Assembly: GCA_029834535.1 (NCBI GenBank)
Contig: JAQMWT010000172.1
Location: forward strand, 1 to 64,000
Source of the DNA: Chrysophaeum taylorii
Taxonomy: Eukaryota > Sar > Pelagophyceae > Pelagomonadales > Pelagomonadaceae
DNA length: 64,000 bases
Reading direction: 5' to 3'
Under the pieces are notes generated by a model that saw only the letters and a list, made by a program, of their open reading frames with translations, was not told the DNA's origin and made no database searches. The position numbers and the translations under genes were made by a program. Shown here piece by piece: positions 22,406 to 33,168 of the stretch; within the stretch, counting starts at the first letter, position 1; every line of letters begins with the position of its first letter.

Positions 22406-24109
22406 CTAGCGTAGTCGTCGCAATATTCCGCAACTTACCCAATTTCGAAGTGAAGGGTCAAACGAATTGTGCACTGCTAGCGCAATCCGCGTCATAGTCG
22501 CGGGTGGCACCATACTGCCAAGCATCTTCATAGCTGCTGTCTCTGAAACTGTCGCACCCCATTGCCACGTAGCAGGAACAATCATAATTTCCTGGTGCGT
22601 CTGCAACGTGAGTGGACGGGTGTTCGAGAAATGAGGTCCTAGGTGGAGCTTATTGCGCGTCACTGTGAAGGCAGAGCCGATAGCCGGGCGCGTAGAGGAG
22701 AAACTGTTCACCATAATGAGCGGGTGACCACCTGTAAATCCCAACGCTGGCCCAAAACGGTCCCTTAAATTCGGTGGTACACGCGACAATAAAGGCAGGT
22801 TCAAGCGAACATTGCACGCAAGTAGGCGTGTGCGAGAGCACAGCAACTCTGGTGTGATACTATAGAAATCGACAATACGCGGCACATAAAATTGGTGATG
22901 CACAAAAGGGATCAATGATGGTTCCTGCTCGAGCGTCCATCGTCCAATCACATAAGGTGCGTTGCGGAAGTTACGCAGGACCCAAGAAGTAATAGTAGCG
23001 CCCTTGCGTGCGTCCCTGTAGTGCAAATTGGCAGTCGATCCATAGATACACGGCGGACTGGCTTGAAAATAAGAATGCTTCCAAAAATCTGAATGTGAAT
23101 ACGACAACACCAAGTCGTATGTACGACGATGAGATTTCCCCAACTCATGCAAAACATAGGGAATCTTCGGAAAATTGAGCTCAAAGGTGGCTCGGGCTTG
23201 AGAACAAGCATCCAAAGCCAGGACAATGCGAAATGAACTGCCATATAGCTCATTGCATCGCCGGATACCCAACGTTGATCCTCCAGCGCCAGCAAAGTAG
23301 ACGACGACAAAGGTGTAGGTGATGGGTATCCAAACCAAGGAGGCGTGCTTAGATAGCAACTCCTTAGCAGTCGCCTCCATCTCCATTTCTGGTGTTTTTT
23401 TCACTTCTTCATCTGGAGGTGGCTGAGGAGGAGGTCTGTCACTCAAGACATCCTCCTCGACTTCATCGTCGTCAACAGCAGCCGTAAGAGTGGCATGACA
23501 CACGTCATCAGTGGCTTCTAGCTGCATGTTGACACATCCTTCATGCGGCATGATCTCGCCTTCGACCACCGGGACTTCGGGGTCGATACCAATGGGTTCG
23601 TCACCAATGTGCTCCACAGCCACATGAACTTCGTTGGGCTCATCAGCGCAATACGATGAATAGGAACCAGCTACAAGGCGGAGATCTTGGAGGAGTGATC
23701 GATAAGGTCGGAATACGTGACCCTTTTCCAGCGGCACATCGCACTCCATCTCCAAGAAGTACGGTTGGCTTGGAATAAGAAATCGAGTACTCGTCACGTA
23801 CGCGAAATGAGGGATGATATCTTCCTCGCCGGGAGAAACGTGATGGTGACTCGCTCTGATACGAATAGACCGCAATAGACTGTCATAACTCCACGGTTTA
23901 CCAACTGGCGTCCAAGTTTGGATATTTCCGTATTGCACAGCAAGCTTAGCTGTCGGGAACATCTGCACTACCTGCGGGGTCGCATCGAATGCATCATTGT
24001 AAAGGACAATTCCATGCTGGTCTTGTGGCGAGGCGGAAGTCCGATTCTTGAGAACTCCAATGGTCACTTCAGAACGCCGAAAAATAGCTCTCTCTGTCGC
24101 ATAATCCAA
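22406..24109 (-). other. Cytosine-C5 methyltransferase-like region of the gypsy element
   Basis: An open frame of 567 codons lies between the gag/protease and reverse transcriptase regions. Its first 260 residues are acidic and of unknown function. The rest has the motif order of a C5-cytosine methyltransferase: VVYFAGAGGSTLGI (motif I), IVLALDACSQARATFELNFP (motif II-III region), YDLVLSYS (motif IV position), WTLEQEP (motif VI position), SRTRLLACNVRL (motif VIII), SAFTVTRNKLHLG (motif IX-like) and AMKMLGSMVPPATMTRIALA (motif X, G-x-VPP). It overlaps the end of the gag frame by about 40 nt in a different frame, a layout gag-pol elements often use. Catalytic competence was not assessed. Confidence 0.75.
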
Positions 24110-27100
24110 AATCGCACCGTCGTAATTCTCGTGCTCCTAATAGTAACTGCCCATTCGTTTGACCAACGAAGAACATGAGCAGCATGGATGTCGTCGGCAC
24201 CAAGGAGATTCGGAGAATGACCCATTCTCGAATAGCAGCTCCCGAACCTCCTGATCCATTTAGAGTACGAATAGTAGGGAGTGGCTGACGATAGATGATT
24301 TTGCCGTCACGATCAAGTTTGCGATACAAGCGGTGATCGATGTAGGGGGAATCAGCCATGCCATCCAAACCGGCAGCGATGATGGAATATTTCGAACCAT
24401 CTAGCGAAGAGATAGCCACAGGCACATACGTCAAAGAGGCGGATCTCGTGCCATCGTACCTTACGGCTTTATTTTCACGATGGTCGGGACCCTGAGTGGT
24501 ATTCAACGCAGTCTGAGGGCAGAAACTCTCGAAATCCGAAGAGATGGAAGGGTGAGCAGCATAACGCTCGGCACAGTCGTCCCTCGGTGGCACTATATCC
24601 ATGGCAACCAAGGTATCTTTTCCCACACGAACAATCGTATACCCCAATTCGTCACGATTATCTTCGTCTTCCAAGAGAACTCTAGATGCGACTCCAGTCA
24701 CTTCGGTACTTTGCTCCTGCTCCTCCACCCATGCATCTTCAGTGATGACCAAAAAGGAAGGAGGTTCCATGGGGTCACCAGGGGAATAGCCTTCTGCAGA
24801 GAAGCTATCATCATCGCCCCCAACCTCGTCATCGTCATACACGTTGCCCTCCATGAGCTCAGAATACTGCACAGTGCAGTAGTCCGCTCGCTTAGTGTCA
24901 TCCTGATCTTCGCCAAGCACTTCAAGCCACTGAGCGGCGACACCATCATTGCGCTGGCTAGGGTTCGCTCTCTGAGACTGTTGCCCTCTACCCGGCGAAG
25001 CCGTCTGCTGTGCCTGACGAATCAAGTTCATCGTGTTGAGAGCCGTAGTCAGATCCTCCAGGCGCACCGAGGTCTGAGCGGTCCGCTGCACTGCGGGCTG
25101 CCTTCGGACCACCTGCTGTTGAGTGCCTGCAACCAAACGCTGTTGAGTGCCTGCAACCAGCTGCTGTTGACCTGCACCTGGCACCTGTGCTGCTGTGTAG
25201 ACCACCTGCGGCTGTTGCACAACGCGCGGCGCTAGCTGAGTCACTGAAGCCTGTCCTGCTGCAGCTAAAAGCGTCCGTCGGTATTGCTCCTGTCCCTCTG
25301 GCGTTGCTGGAAATCCCGCATTCGTCAACGTCTGAGCAGCACGCCTCTTCCTCGAGGGATTGTCCGGCACAGGACACACACCGTTGTCGTGGTTAAAACT
25401 ACCATTCCGGCCGCAACTGAGGCACGTCGTAATTGCTTGACGCGTATGGTTATCTATCCCCTGTGGTAGCCAGGTTCCAACTCCCGAGTCAGTAACATAA
25501 CCAACCCGTTGGACTGGCTGCAACTGCTGCCTCTGCTGCTGCTGCTCTCTCCTCATCCGTGGTGCGCGCTCCTTTCCCTTCTCCTTCTTAATCGCCTCTT
25601 CGATGTTGGCAGTAGGATTGTCTTCCAGAATCTTGGAATTTTGGATGGTCAATTGAATGACATCGTTGAGGGTGAGAGTAGATGCTTTCATATACGGTGA
25701 GGCCTGAGCAAGTTCGACGCTCGTCCGCAAGCGCTCAGAATTGAGACCAGCAATGAAGTGCGAACGGAACGCAGCCGGATCAGTATCGCGACCTGACATT
25801 GCTCTCCACTGGCCGAATTTCTGCACCCATCGCGCGATATACTTATTCAATGACAAATTCCCTTGTCGTAAATTGAACCATTCACATTCAAGCTCCTCAA
25901 CCGTAGCCCGAGGTGGACAAGGAAGCTTCGTCGCCTCTTGCATAGCATCCAGACAGTCCTCATCATGCTGGCGCAACTCTTTCAGTGTGATGGTCCCATC
26001 CTTGTATTGTTTCCACATCTGCGGCCGTTCAGCTTCCCATTTGCGATAAGCTTCCATAGGGGCGAGTTGATACTCGCCTCCAATCACATTCATCGCTATT
26101 GAGGGTTTATCAATTTTGCCTTCCATCATACGTCGCAATTGCATCCACCACGCGTCCACCTCATCACGGTCCTTAGTAATTTGCCCCGTGAGATTCGAAA
26201 ACGTGATACGAGTCATACCAGCAGCTCCCTTCTTGACATCAAGTATCTCTTCTTCGTCACGACGATGCGCCGAACCGGGATCAGTATGATGGTGCGGGGT
26301 AGGCCCCGGTCGACTTCGCGGTGGCTGATCGTCGGTCAGTGCCGATACAGCGTCATCATCGTCGTCGGGCGTAACACGCGTAGCATTCGGAGAGGTTGGC
26401 CGTGCCTCTCGAGCATGCGCCCGCATGGATTCCTCCATCATTCGCCGAAGTCGATCGTTGTCGATCCGCTGTCGCTCCACTTCTGAGCGTTGTTGTTGAG
26501 CGTCGCGGCGGGTGTTCTCAAGTTCACGTATGATCTGCTCCATCTGCGACTGGTACATCTCGAGTCGTTCGTTGATGGTCTGCAGAACCTCGGGGTCGAC
26601 ATCCCCGCGAAAATCTGTCGCTCTCGTATTCGCAGATGGTGGCCTAGGAGGTGCACTCTCCTCTGGTCCACGCATCGCTGTAAACGGTCCGGGTTCCGCT
26701 CGAGATGACTCCGTAGCATTCATCGCACGTTCGTAGGGTCGTGCGTACGGGAACGTCGGCTCACCCGGTCTTGAAGTTGCGTCTGGCGCAACCGTAGCTC
26801 CCCCTTCGCCGGCGCGTGGATCCGGAAGGATGACCACGCTTGGGGGGCTGTCGAGGCTATCAGATGATCTTGCCTCTCTTCCGATGCCACTTTCCTCGGC
26901 TTCCGGGCGTTGAAAGGGCGTACTGAACGGTGTTCTTCCAATAGACGCAAATGGAGTCCCTGCACTGAATCGTTGCAGACGCTCCTGTGCGCCCCGAAAC
27001 CACTGCGGTCGTTCTGTCATTGGCCTCTCTGCCATAACCGCGCTTTGCCCGGATAATAGGCTTAATCCGGACGCTCACAACTCACTTGTTGTATTCTTTT

Positions 27101-27501
27101 CGTCAGACGACAATTGCCGGCAGCCGTCTGACTACTGCGCGCTGTACCGGTGCGCTGGACTTACGGAAGTATTTGCCTTGCGCGTGAAGACTATGGACGG
27201 CCTTCCCGGTGCTGTCGCTCGCCGTCAGGGAGGTGGTCTGCCTCGCGCGAGCTAGGTTAGGACTTATAACAACGCCTTACGATATGCAAAAGTATGCAAA
27301 ATGAGTCGTAGTGACTCCTCTCACCGTTCGATCCGAATCACGTAAAATGAACCCCGCGGCGGTACCCGTGATCCCCTGGATCTTCACCCACAAATGCGTC
27401 GGCTTCGCACTCACTCGACCGTTACGAACCGACTCGCCGCCGAAAAAACATGAGATCGATAGTCCGGGAGTTGGACTATCGATTCCCGTTTCTGAGACCA
27501 C

Positions 27502-27840
27502 TGTAGTGGTTTTCTCAGATATACCCGCCCCACCTGGCCGGACCAGGGGCCTCAACAACCCTATCTCCCAACCCGAACCGCGGGCGAAACCACCACACGC
27601 CCGATCTCAGCGCAATACCTCACGCCATCTCGACAATCAAAAGAGGGTAATAGCAAGAAGACAGCAAGAAAGCAATACAAATGCCTGGTACATTGGGTTG
27701 AGTGGAAGCGCAGGTGAGGGTGTCAAGATGTCAAGACGACACCCCCCCCCATAATTGCAAGGTCAGTCAGTACTAGGGCAACAATCAGGGTAAGTCAGGT
27801 GGCAGGCTAGCAAGTGGGGTAAATGGGTGTTACTGCCACA
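27502..27840 (-). repeat. 5' LTR of the gypsy element
   Basis: A 339-bp partner of 15794-16124 with roughly ten substitutions and a few small indels between them. Just inside it the minus strand reads TGGTCTCAGAAACGGGAATC, a plausible primer binding site for a tRNA 3' end (TGG start). I cannot name the tRNA with confidence. The outer flanks (gggtg on the left, gcggtg on the right) may be an imperfect target duplication. Confidence 0.88.
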
Positions 27841-28161
27841 GCGGTGGAGAGAAATCTGATGCCTCTTTACCCTTATCCGTCCGTTGAGAACGTGATCTCT
27901 TCCTTACCCTTCTTCTTCTTTTCTACACAGTCAATTAGTCCTCTGATTTGTGCTCAAGCACATCATCATGGTCTAGCGCGTCCCGAGGTATGTAGCACTA
28001 TACACTTAACCTTTCTCGTGTAGTTTTCTAGATGCCGCCTGTCGTGTTCTGAGGATATAGGGAACATACCTTCCATTCCCCGAATTAAATACTTCCAGGC
28101 GTTCATGATGAGACGGGATGGTTTCCCAGGTGACTTACCACTGCATGCTAAATGCTCTGCA
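27841..28161 (+). repeat. 3' LTR of copia copy C
   Basis: This is the same LTR as 6619-6937 and 45897-46213 but in plus orientation. It ends ATGCTCTGCA at 28161. Its first bases adjoin the gypsy element, whose insertion point is the polypurine tract/LTR boundary. Confidence 0.88.
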
Positions 28162-28544
28162 TTTTTTTGTGCGAGAATAATAAAATAGCCTGCGCCGGAC
28201 CAAACGAAGAGAATTAATTATTCACAGGGCGTGCGTGAAGTCATGTGTCTCTCAAAAGAGAGAGACCAAATATAATAAAAGTCGGTAATGTAGTCGTCGT
28301 CGTCGTCGTCGTCGTCGAGGAGGAGCACCGTGATGTTCGTGGTGCGCCCCAGGTCAGGTTCAGGTCGTCGTCGACGAGCGGCTCTCTCCAAAATCACGTC
28401 GTTTCGAGCTTGGCAACGCGCGACATATCTCCATCGAAAAGCAGACGTAGTAGCAGCAGCAGCAGCTTTTATTATTATTATTATTATTATTGCGCTGCTC
28501 CCGAGAGTGCACTCTAGCCCGGACGCATGTAGGGGGAGGTGTCA
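28162..28544. other. Gene-free spacer with simple repeats
   Basis: Host sequence between the copia LTR and the end of the deubiquitinase gene. It contains a (GTC)n tract near 28290-28318, a (CAG)n tract near 28455 and a (TTA)n tract near 28468-28491. It probably holds the 3' UTR of the gene on its right. No gene is seen. Confidence 0.5.
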
Positions 28545-30660
28545 TCAAAGGGGGCCCTCCTCTTCTTCTTCCCAGCGGTGGGTCGGTGCGCGCGCGGGTT
28601 CGGGGCGGCGCACCTGAGACGGAGGTGTGTCGGCGTAGAGGAGGCAGTAGTGGCCCGGGTTGAGGAGGACGTTAACGAGCGGGACGTAGGCGGGTCGGGC
28701 GTCGGATAGATCCGTGGCTCCGACCGGCTTGATCGTAGTATCGAAGAGGCCCCATATCTGGCAGTCGCCGCCGAGAAGGTGGGGGAGGATCGGGAGGTCG
28801 CAAACGAGACCCTCGGCGTCCTCGCCCATCGTCAAAACGCGACACACCGACAGACAGGTCTTGACGGCGCCTCGAGCCCCGAGCGCCTCCCCGAGCATCA
28901 ACGGGTCGGGGTCGCGTTCGAGGTCGAGGGTCGTCATCAATCCCGGGTAGAAGGCGGCCTGGTGCTGTTTGAGGGCATGGCGGGCCTCGGGAATGGAGGC
29001 CGACGCGTTGTTTACGAGAAAGCGCGCGACGAGGGACCGGGCGGCGCGGACGAGAGCGAGGTCGAGATTCGAGTTGAACTCGGCGACGTCAGTTTCCCAG
29101 TCGGAACAGAGGCGCGAGGGGTTGTCCAAAACGCCGTCGGCGATATCTTCCAACCTCTGGCAGAGGGAGGCGTGGTCCGAGTCCCTCGGGAGATCGTCGA
29201 CCACGTCTCTCACGGACAAGCCGCGGAGGATCGTCGCGAGGTGGCGGAGCGCCGGTTCGTTTCGGGCGAGGATGTGGGCCTCGACGATGCCGAAGGCAAC
29301 AGACCGATAGTAGCAGTTGCCGTCGCCCCTCACGGAACGGAAACTGTCCAGGCCGAGAGTCTTGAGCCGAGAGACGACCTCGCCAACTCCGCGCCTGTAT
29401 TTGCCCAAGTAGTCGACAAATTTGGCGACGGGAAGTCGAGGTCCCAGAGCGCGCCGTCGCACCACGCGAGGAGAAGACTCGACTTGGGTTGATTCATCGT
29501 ATTCCTCCTCCTCCTCCTCGAGGCTCGCGACGAGCTTCCACTCCTGGTTGAGAGCGTCGCGCCGGCGGCGCGAGAGCCCGACAACGCCGCTCGATTCCGC
29601 CGTCAGCACCAAAGTCTCGTTTCGAGCCAACGCCACGACGTCGTTTCGGAACGCGAACGTCTGCTCGGGCAGCGGCGGCGTGCGCACGAATATGAGTCTC
29701 ATCGCGGCATCCACGGCGAGGGTAAGGCGAGCGCCGTCCAAAGGAGAAGTGCCGCGGATCGTCGCCCCGTTCTCCAGCCGCACCCGGAGCGGGCTCTTCG
29801 AGTTCAAGGTCGGGACGTCCTCGCCGCGAGAATTCTTCGTCACGCCCAGGCAGGACCCAAAGTTGACGAGGTAACCCACCCGCGGCGGCGAGGACGGCCG
29901 AGACGCCAGTTTCGCGCGAGGGGGGACCAGCTTCCACTTCTGCCAGGAGCCGGGATGTTTTTTTTCGAGGGTTAGATCGAAGTCGTCGTCTCCTCCTCGC
30001 GAGACGGCCGTCAGCAGCAACCCAGAAGAGACGAGGGATATCGTCTCGTTCCTCACCTCCCAGATCTGCGACTTCTTGAGGGTATCCCCGGCCTCGAACT
30101 TGCCAAAAACGAGCTTGTACCTGCCGTTGAAGCCCTTCTTCGCCTCGAGGATTCCGAACCGGCCTTCGTACTTCGTCTTTACCCCCAGCCCTCCGCCATC
30201 GATCGCCGTCCACCCGCAGCGGAGGCGCGACATCCGGCAAAGTGCCGGCACGTACTCCCGGCCCGCCTTTTCTTTTCCAAGCATAAGCCCCTTATCGTTT
30301 CCGCTCACCACCGCGAACAGCTCGGGCGCGTCGCGCGACGTATTCGGGGGCGCACTGCCGGTCGCCTCGCTCGTTCTCGCCTGCGCTTTCGCACTCGTTC
30401 TGGATTTCGCCCTCGCCCTCGCCGGGACCGGGGGGGGGGTCTCGACGGCGCGCCCAGCCACCACCACCGGCCTTGCTTGTTGACGCTGCGACTCGGTGAT
30501 CCAGGTCGCGGCCGCCTCGACGCGCGAGGATCGCTTCAGGCCCTCGCGAGCCTGCGACAACACAAATTAACCTGCCATCGCACGGCACAACCCTCGCCTG
30601 CTCCTCGGAGAAGCCCATCTCCATCAACCTCTCGACGTCCTCTTTTCTTGGTGGTGGCAT
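28545..30660 (-). CDS. Otubain-type deubiquitinase with UBA and ricin-like domains
   Basis: Two exons, 30660-30592 and 30551-28545, give 691 residues. Exon 1 (MPPPRKEDVERLMEMGFSEE) and the start of exon 2 (REGLKRSSRVEAAATWI) together make a UBA ubiquitin-binding domain, which supports the 40-bp intron. Residues about 95-360 carry three Q-x-W type repeats (SQIWEV, WQKWKLV, NQEWKLV), typical of a ricin-like beta-trefoil. The C-terminal third is an OTU/otubain (peptidase C65) domain: FRSVRGDGNCYYRSVAFGIV with catalytic Asp-Gly-Asn-Cys (Cys436) and NPGHYCLLY with the catalytic His657. The expected activity is hydrolysis of ubiquitin chains. It is divergent with the RBR gene across 92 bp and has a paralogue at 46650-47939 that lacks the Cys. 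Confidence 0.85.
30552..30591 (-). other. 40-bp intron in the deubiquitinase gene
   Basis: On the minus strand it begins GTTGTGCC and ends TTGTCGCAG, phase 0. Removing it joins the two halves of a UBA domain at normal spacing. Confidence 0.75.
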
Positions 30661-30752
30661 TTTCCAGATTCTTCTTCTTCCTCGATGTGCACAGAAAGAA
30701 AGAAAGAAAAAAAAAAAAATAAATAAAGCTTCTTCCGAAGGTAAAGATAGAG
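30661..30752. promoter_or_regulatory. Shared divergent promoter, deubiquitinase and RBR ligase
   Basis: Only 92 bp separate the two ATGs. The interval has a long A-rich tract (plus strand) with AATAAATAAA and an inverted CTTCNGAAG-like sequence (cttcttccgaag, about 30729-30740). No classical TATA box is evident. Both genes act in ubiquitin metabolism, so co-regulation is plausible. Confidence 0.5.
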
Positions 30753-32357
30753 ATGGGAATCACGTGCGGCCGTCCCGCGGAGCAGACCGCGGCGCAGACC
30801 GCGCCGCGGACCGAGGCGACTACCCCGTCTACACCCACGGACAGCTTCATCGACAGAAAGTCGCGGCAACCGACCGGGTGGTTCGCCGTGGTTATAGTTG
30901 TTGGAGAGAAGGAGTTCGAGGCCAAGGCACCGAGGTTCTGCGACGAGATTCCCCGCGTCGCCGGCAGCTGGGAGCACGCGGGATGGCCGAACGGCATCGA
31001 CCTCTTTCTCTCGACGTGCGCTCTCGGGATCTTGCGGCGGGGCGAGGGCGTCGCGGCGCGCGGACTCTCTCTCGCGTCGGGCAAAGAGCTCGCGCGCGCC
31101 CTCGACGTGCGTTGCAAGGTGGTCGACGAGGGGTACTTGCGTTTGGACGACTTGTTCTCGGTGACGGACACGGATCTCCTCGACCGGATATCTACGCTGC
31201 TCTGGCGGCTAACGGGAAACGCGGATCCCGGCAGGTGGGCGGATTACCCGGAGGAGGATAGCCTCGACGGCCCGCACCGCGTCCGCGACATCCTGATGGT
31301 GCGCGACGTGCCGAACCTCCAAGCCAAAGCCCAGGGCCACGGCGGCTGGATAGACGGGATGGCGGGCCGTCGCGGCCGCGCGGGCGAGGTCGTCGCTTCG
31401 TGGCCTTGCGGCGACGTTCTTTTGGAATTCGAGGACGCGAAACGATATCGCTTCCACCCCGACGTCCTCGTGCGAAAGGAGACCTGCGTCGTCTGCCTCG
31501 ACGAGACCTTTTGTTGTTCCGCACCAGAACCCTGCGGTACTTTCGTGTGCGACGACTGTTTCGTCGCGTACGTCGCTATCAACGTCCGGCCCGGCGAAGT
31601 CCTGTGGACGACCGGGCGACTTCCGTGTCCCGGCGCGTGTGCCGACGCCGTCGCCGACGACCGAATAAGACGATACCTCGCGAACGAGGATCTCGTCAGA
31701 ACTTACGAAAATTCGCTGGCGCACGGAAGAGCGCTCGCCGCGGGCCTCGCGATCTGTCCCGGCTGCGATAGAGGATGCGAGAAGAGGAGCGACGCGTCTA
31801 TTCTCGAGTGTCCCGAGTGCTACGAAAAATTCTGCCAACGCTGCGGCGTCGCCCACCGGAACCACCAAGACCGCACCTGCGAGGCTCTCGCCGCCGAGCA
31901 CCTCGCGGAAACCGGTCTCCTCGACTTGGAGTTCGCGCGGTGCCCGTTCTGCGCCGGGACGTTCGAAGCAAAAACTACCGAATCCTGCGAGCGCACGGAA
32001 TGTCCCGCGTGCCACAAGGTCTATTGTTACGCGTGCCACGTCGAGCACCGCCTCATACAAGAGCACGGCAACAGCGCGCACCTCCCGACCTGCGCGCTCT
32101 ACCGCGCCGTAGACGACCTCGTCGCGACTTTGATCGAAAAGCTCCACGTCCACGCCCAAGCCGAGGGGGGTACCATCGCCGTCACGAGAAAGGCCGTCCA
32201 AGCCGCGCTCGAAAAGCACGGCGGTGACGCCGCCAAGGCCTTCCTCGACCTCGCCTCCTCGAACCCAGTCTCGAAGAATAACGAAAAACTCCCCTCGTCG
32301 TCGTCCGTTCCCCTTCGCGGATACGTCGTCCAACCCGCCGCCGCCGCCTCCTCATGA
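30753..32357 (+). CDS. RBR-type (RING-IBR-RING) E3 ubiquitin ligase, probably N-acylated
   Basis: A 534-residue protein. It starts MGITCG: Gly2 fits N-myristoylation and Cys5 palmitoylation, so a membrane location is likely. Around residues 178-240, HGGWIDGMAG and GDVLLEFEDAKRYRFHPDVL resemble the Mib/Herc2 (MIB_REP) SH3-like repeat. From residue 245 comes a Cys-rich RBR module: RING1 (CVVCLDETFCC...CDDC), an IBR (CPGCDRGCEK...CPECYEKFCQRC, with HRNH) and RING2 (CPFC...ESCERTECPACHKVYCYAC). Cys412 in ESCERTEC matches the catalytic thioester cysteine of RBR ligases. RING1 is somewhat divergent. It lies head to head with a deubiquitinase, suggesting that this pair adds and removes ubiquitin in one pathway. 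The start is the first ATG. Confidence 0.8.
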   Translation: MGITCGRPAEQTAAQTAPRTEATTPSTPTDSFIDRKSRQPTGWFAVVIVVGEKEFEAKAPRFCDEIPRVAGSWEHAGWPNGIDLFLSTCALGILRRGEGVAARGLSLASGKELARALDVRCKVVDEGYLRLDDLFSVTDTDLLDRISTLLWRLTGNADPGRWADYPEEDSLDGPHRVRDILMVRDVPNLQAKAQGHGGWIDGMAGRRGRAGEVVASWPCGDVLLEFEDAKRYRFHPDVLVRKETCVVCLDETFCCSAPEPCGTFVCDDCFVAYVAINVRPGEVLWTTGRLPCPGACADAVADDRIRRYLANEDLVRTYENSLAHGRALAAGLAICPGCDRGCEKRSDASILECPECYEKFCQRCGVAHRNHQDRTCEALAAEHLAETGLLDLEFARCPFCAGTFEAKTTESCERTECPACHKVYCYACHVEHRLIQEHGNSAHLPTCALYRAVDDLVATLIEKLHVHAQAEGGTIAVTRKAVQAALEKHGGDAAKAFLDLASSNPVSKNNEKLPSSSSVPLRGYVVQPAAAASS

Positions 32358-33163
32358 TTTTTTTCATGACACACAAAATTTCATTCCCTGGTCTGGACTT
32401 TGATCTCGATCAACTGCTCTCCCTCCCTCCCTCCAAGCAGCGCTTCGTGACGAACTAGGTCTTCAACGGGGACCCTGGTACTAACTGACTACCAAACTAC
32501 TACTGTAATCACGATCGGGTAATCGATCAATCGTGGGTCGGCCCGTTGTTGTTTTGAAGAATGCTCCAAGAAAAGGAGGATACATATATTCCCGGAGTCC
32601 TACTGCAGCTCGCATCCTGCGAATCCACCGCTCGCTTCGATGATGATGATGATGATGATGATGATCTACCAACACAATTCCTCCTTCTTCTTCTTTTTCT
32701 CAACAACTGGGAGAGAGAGCACTGTGCCGAGCGCGAGGTACAAGTTTTTTTTTCTACCGGTCGCGCACACCGAAACACACACACACACACACACACTAAT
32801 GGCCAAGGTGCTTGCTAAATTAGTGCTGTTCGTCTATTACACTGCGCGCGCGCGTCACACAGTCGCTGTCGATACCGTGCTCAATTATTAATTTAAAGAT
32901 CGGTGCGGCTCGAGAGCACGTCGGGCTGCGATGCCCTCTGAGACACCAGCGCCACCTTCATCTACACCTTGCTTTTCGAGAAAGGCCGCCAGGCCTGGAG
33001 GCGCGTCGCAGCTTCAGCTCCTTGACGATGAGGCAAGTCGAGCAGACAGGCAATTCGAAGTTGTGCGAGTTACCTCCCGACAAAAGCCCAATGTTGGCCT
33101 TCCTCCCCCCTACGTTGTTGAAAAAAAAACGATATTTTCCAAAAGAGTAGTTACTTAATTATT
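32358..33163. other. Gene-free stretch with microsatellites
   Basis: Contains a (GAT)n tract at about 32640-32666, a (CA)n tract at about 32775-32796 and AT-rich patches. A short plus frame near 32931-33158 has no family resemblance. It ends at the ATTAG target site of copia copy B. Confidence 0.5.
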
Positions 33164-33168
33164 ATTAG

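Larger units (their letters stand above)
15794..27840 (-). mobile_element. Ty3/gypsy-type LTR retrotransposon with a methyltransferase-like region, split by a LINE
   Basis: The element lies on the minus strand between two LTRs. In order: a gag region (about 27035-24900) with a Ty3-type capsid-like helical domain and a Cys/His knuckle (CLSCGRNG); a protease-like region (about 24500-24100); a cytosine-methyltransferase-like region (24109-22406); a linker; reverse transcriptase and RNase H (21754-20460; YIDDILAGHA, TDASAHGLGAYLF, LETDHRNL); an integrase zinc-binding region (about 20060-19880); then, past the LINE, the integrase core (17489-17100) and a C-terminal tail with a chromo/Tudor-like segment (WKKRHYVAEVYEEYDHDND, about 16500). 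LTR divergence of about 3-4 percent suggests moderate age. The coding region is interrupted a handful of times besides the LINE. Confidence 0.9.
14535..28161 (+). mobile_element. Ty1/copia-type element, copy C, 5'-truncated and split by a gypsy element
   Basis: Plus-strand sequence from about 14535 to 15793 matches the region next to the 3' LTR of copy B (reverse complement of about 33543-34610), including the polypurine tract CTCGAGGGG just before 15794. The 3' LTR resumes at 27841-28161. Everything between (15794-27840) is the inserted gypsy element. The copy therefore keeps only its last 1.3 kb plus one LTR; gag, protease, integrase and reverse transcriptase are absent. The retained internal part holds most of an extra reading frame of unknown function (about 14836-15627) that copy B also has downstream of RNase H. 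It is a fossil. Confidence 0.85.

Noticed and set aside
22406-24109. Reading the gypsy methyltransferase-like frame as an independent host gene
   Set aside because: It lies between gag/protease and RT of one element, inside paired LTRs and in the same orientation.
15789-27845. Clean target-site duplication around the gypsy element
   Set aside because: The flanks gggtg and gcggtg are similar but not identical, so a duplication is only suggested.
28245-28617. Short plus frames with poly-Val and poly-Ile runs
   Set aside because: They are translations of (GTC)n and (TTA)n microsatellites with no other support.
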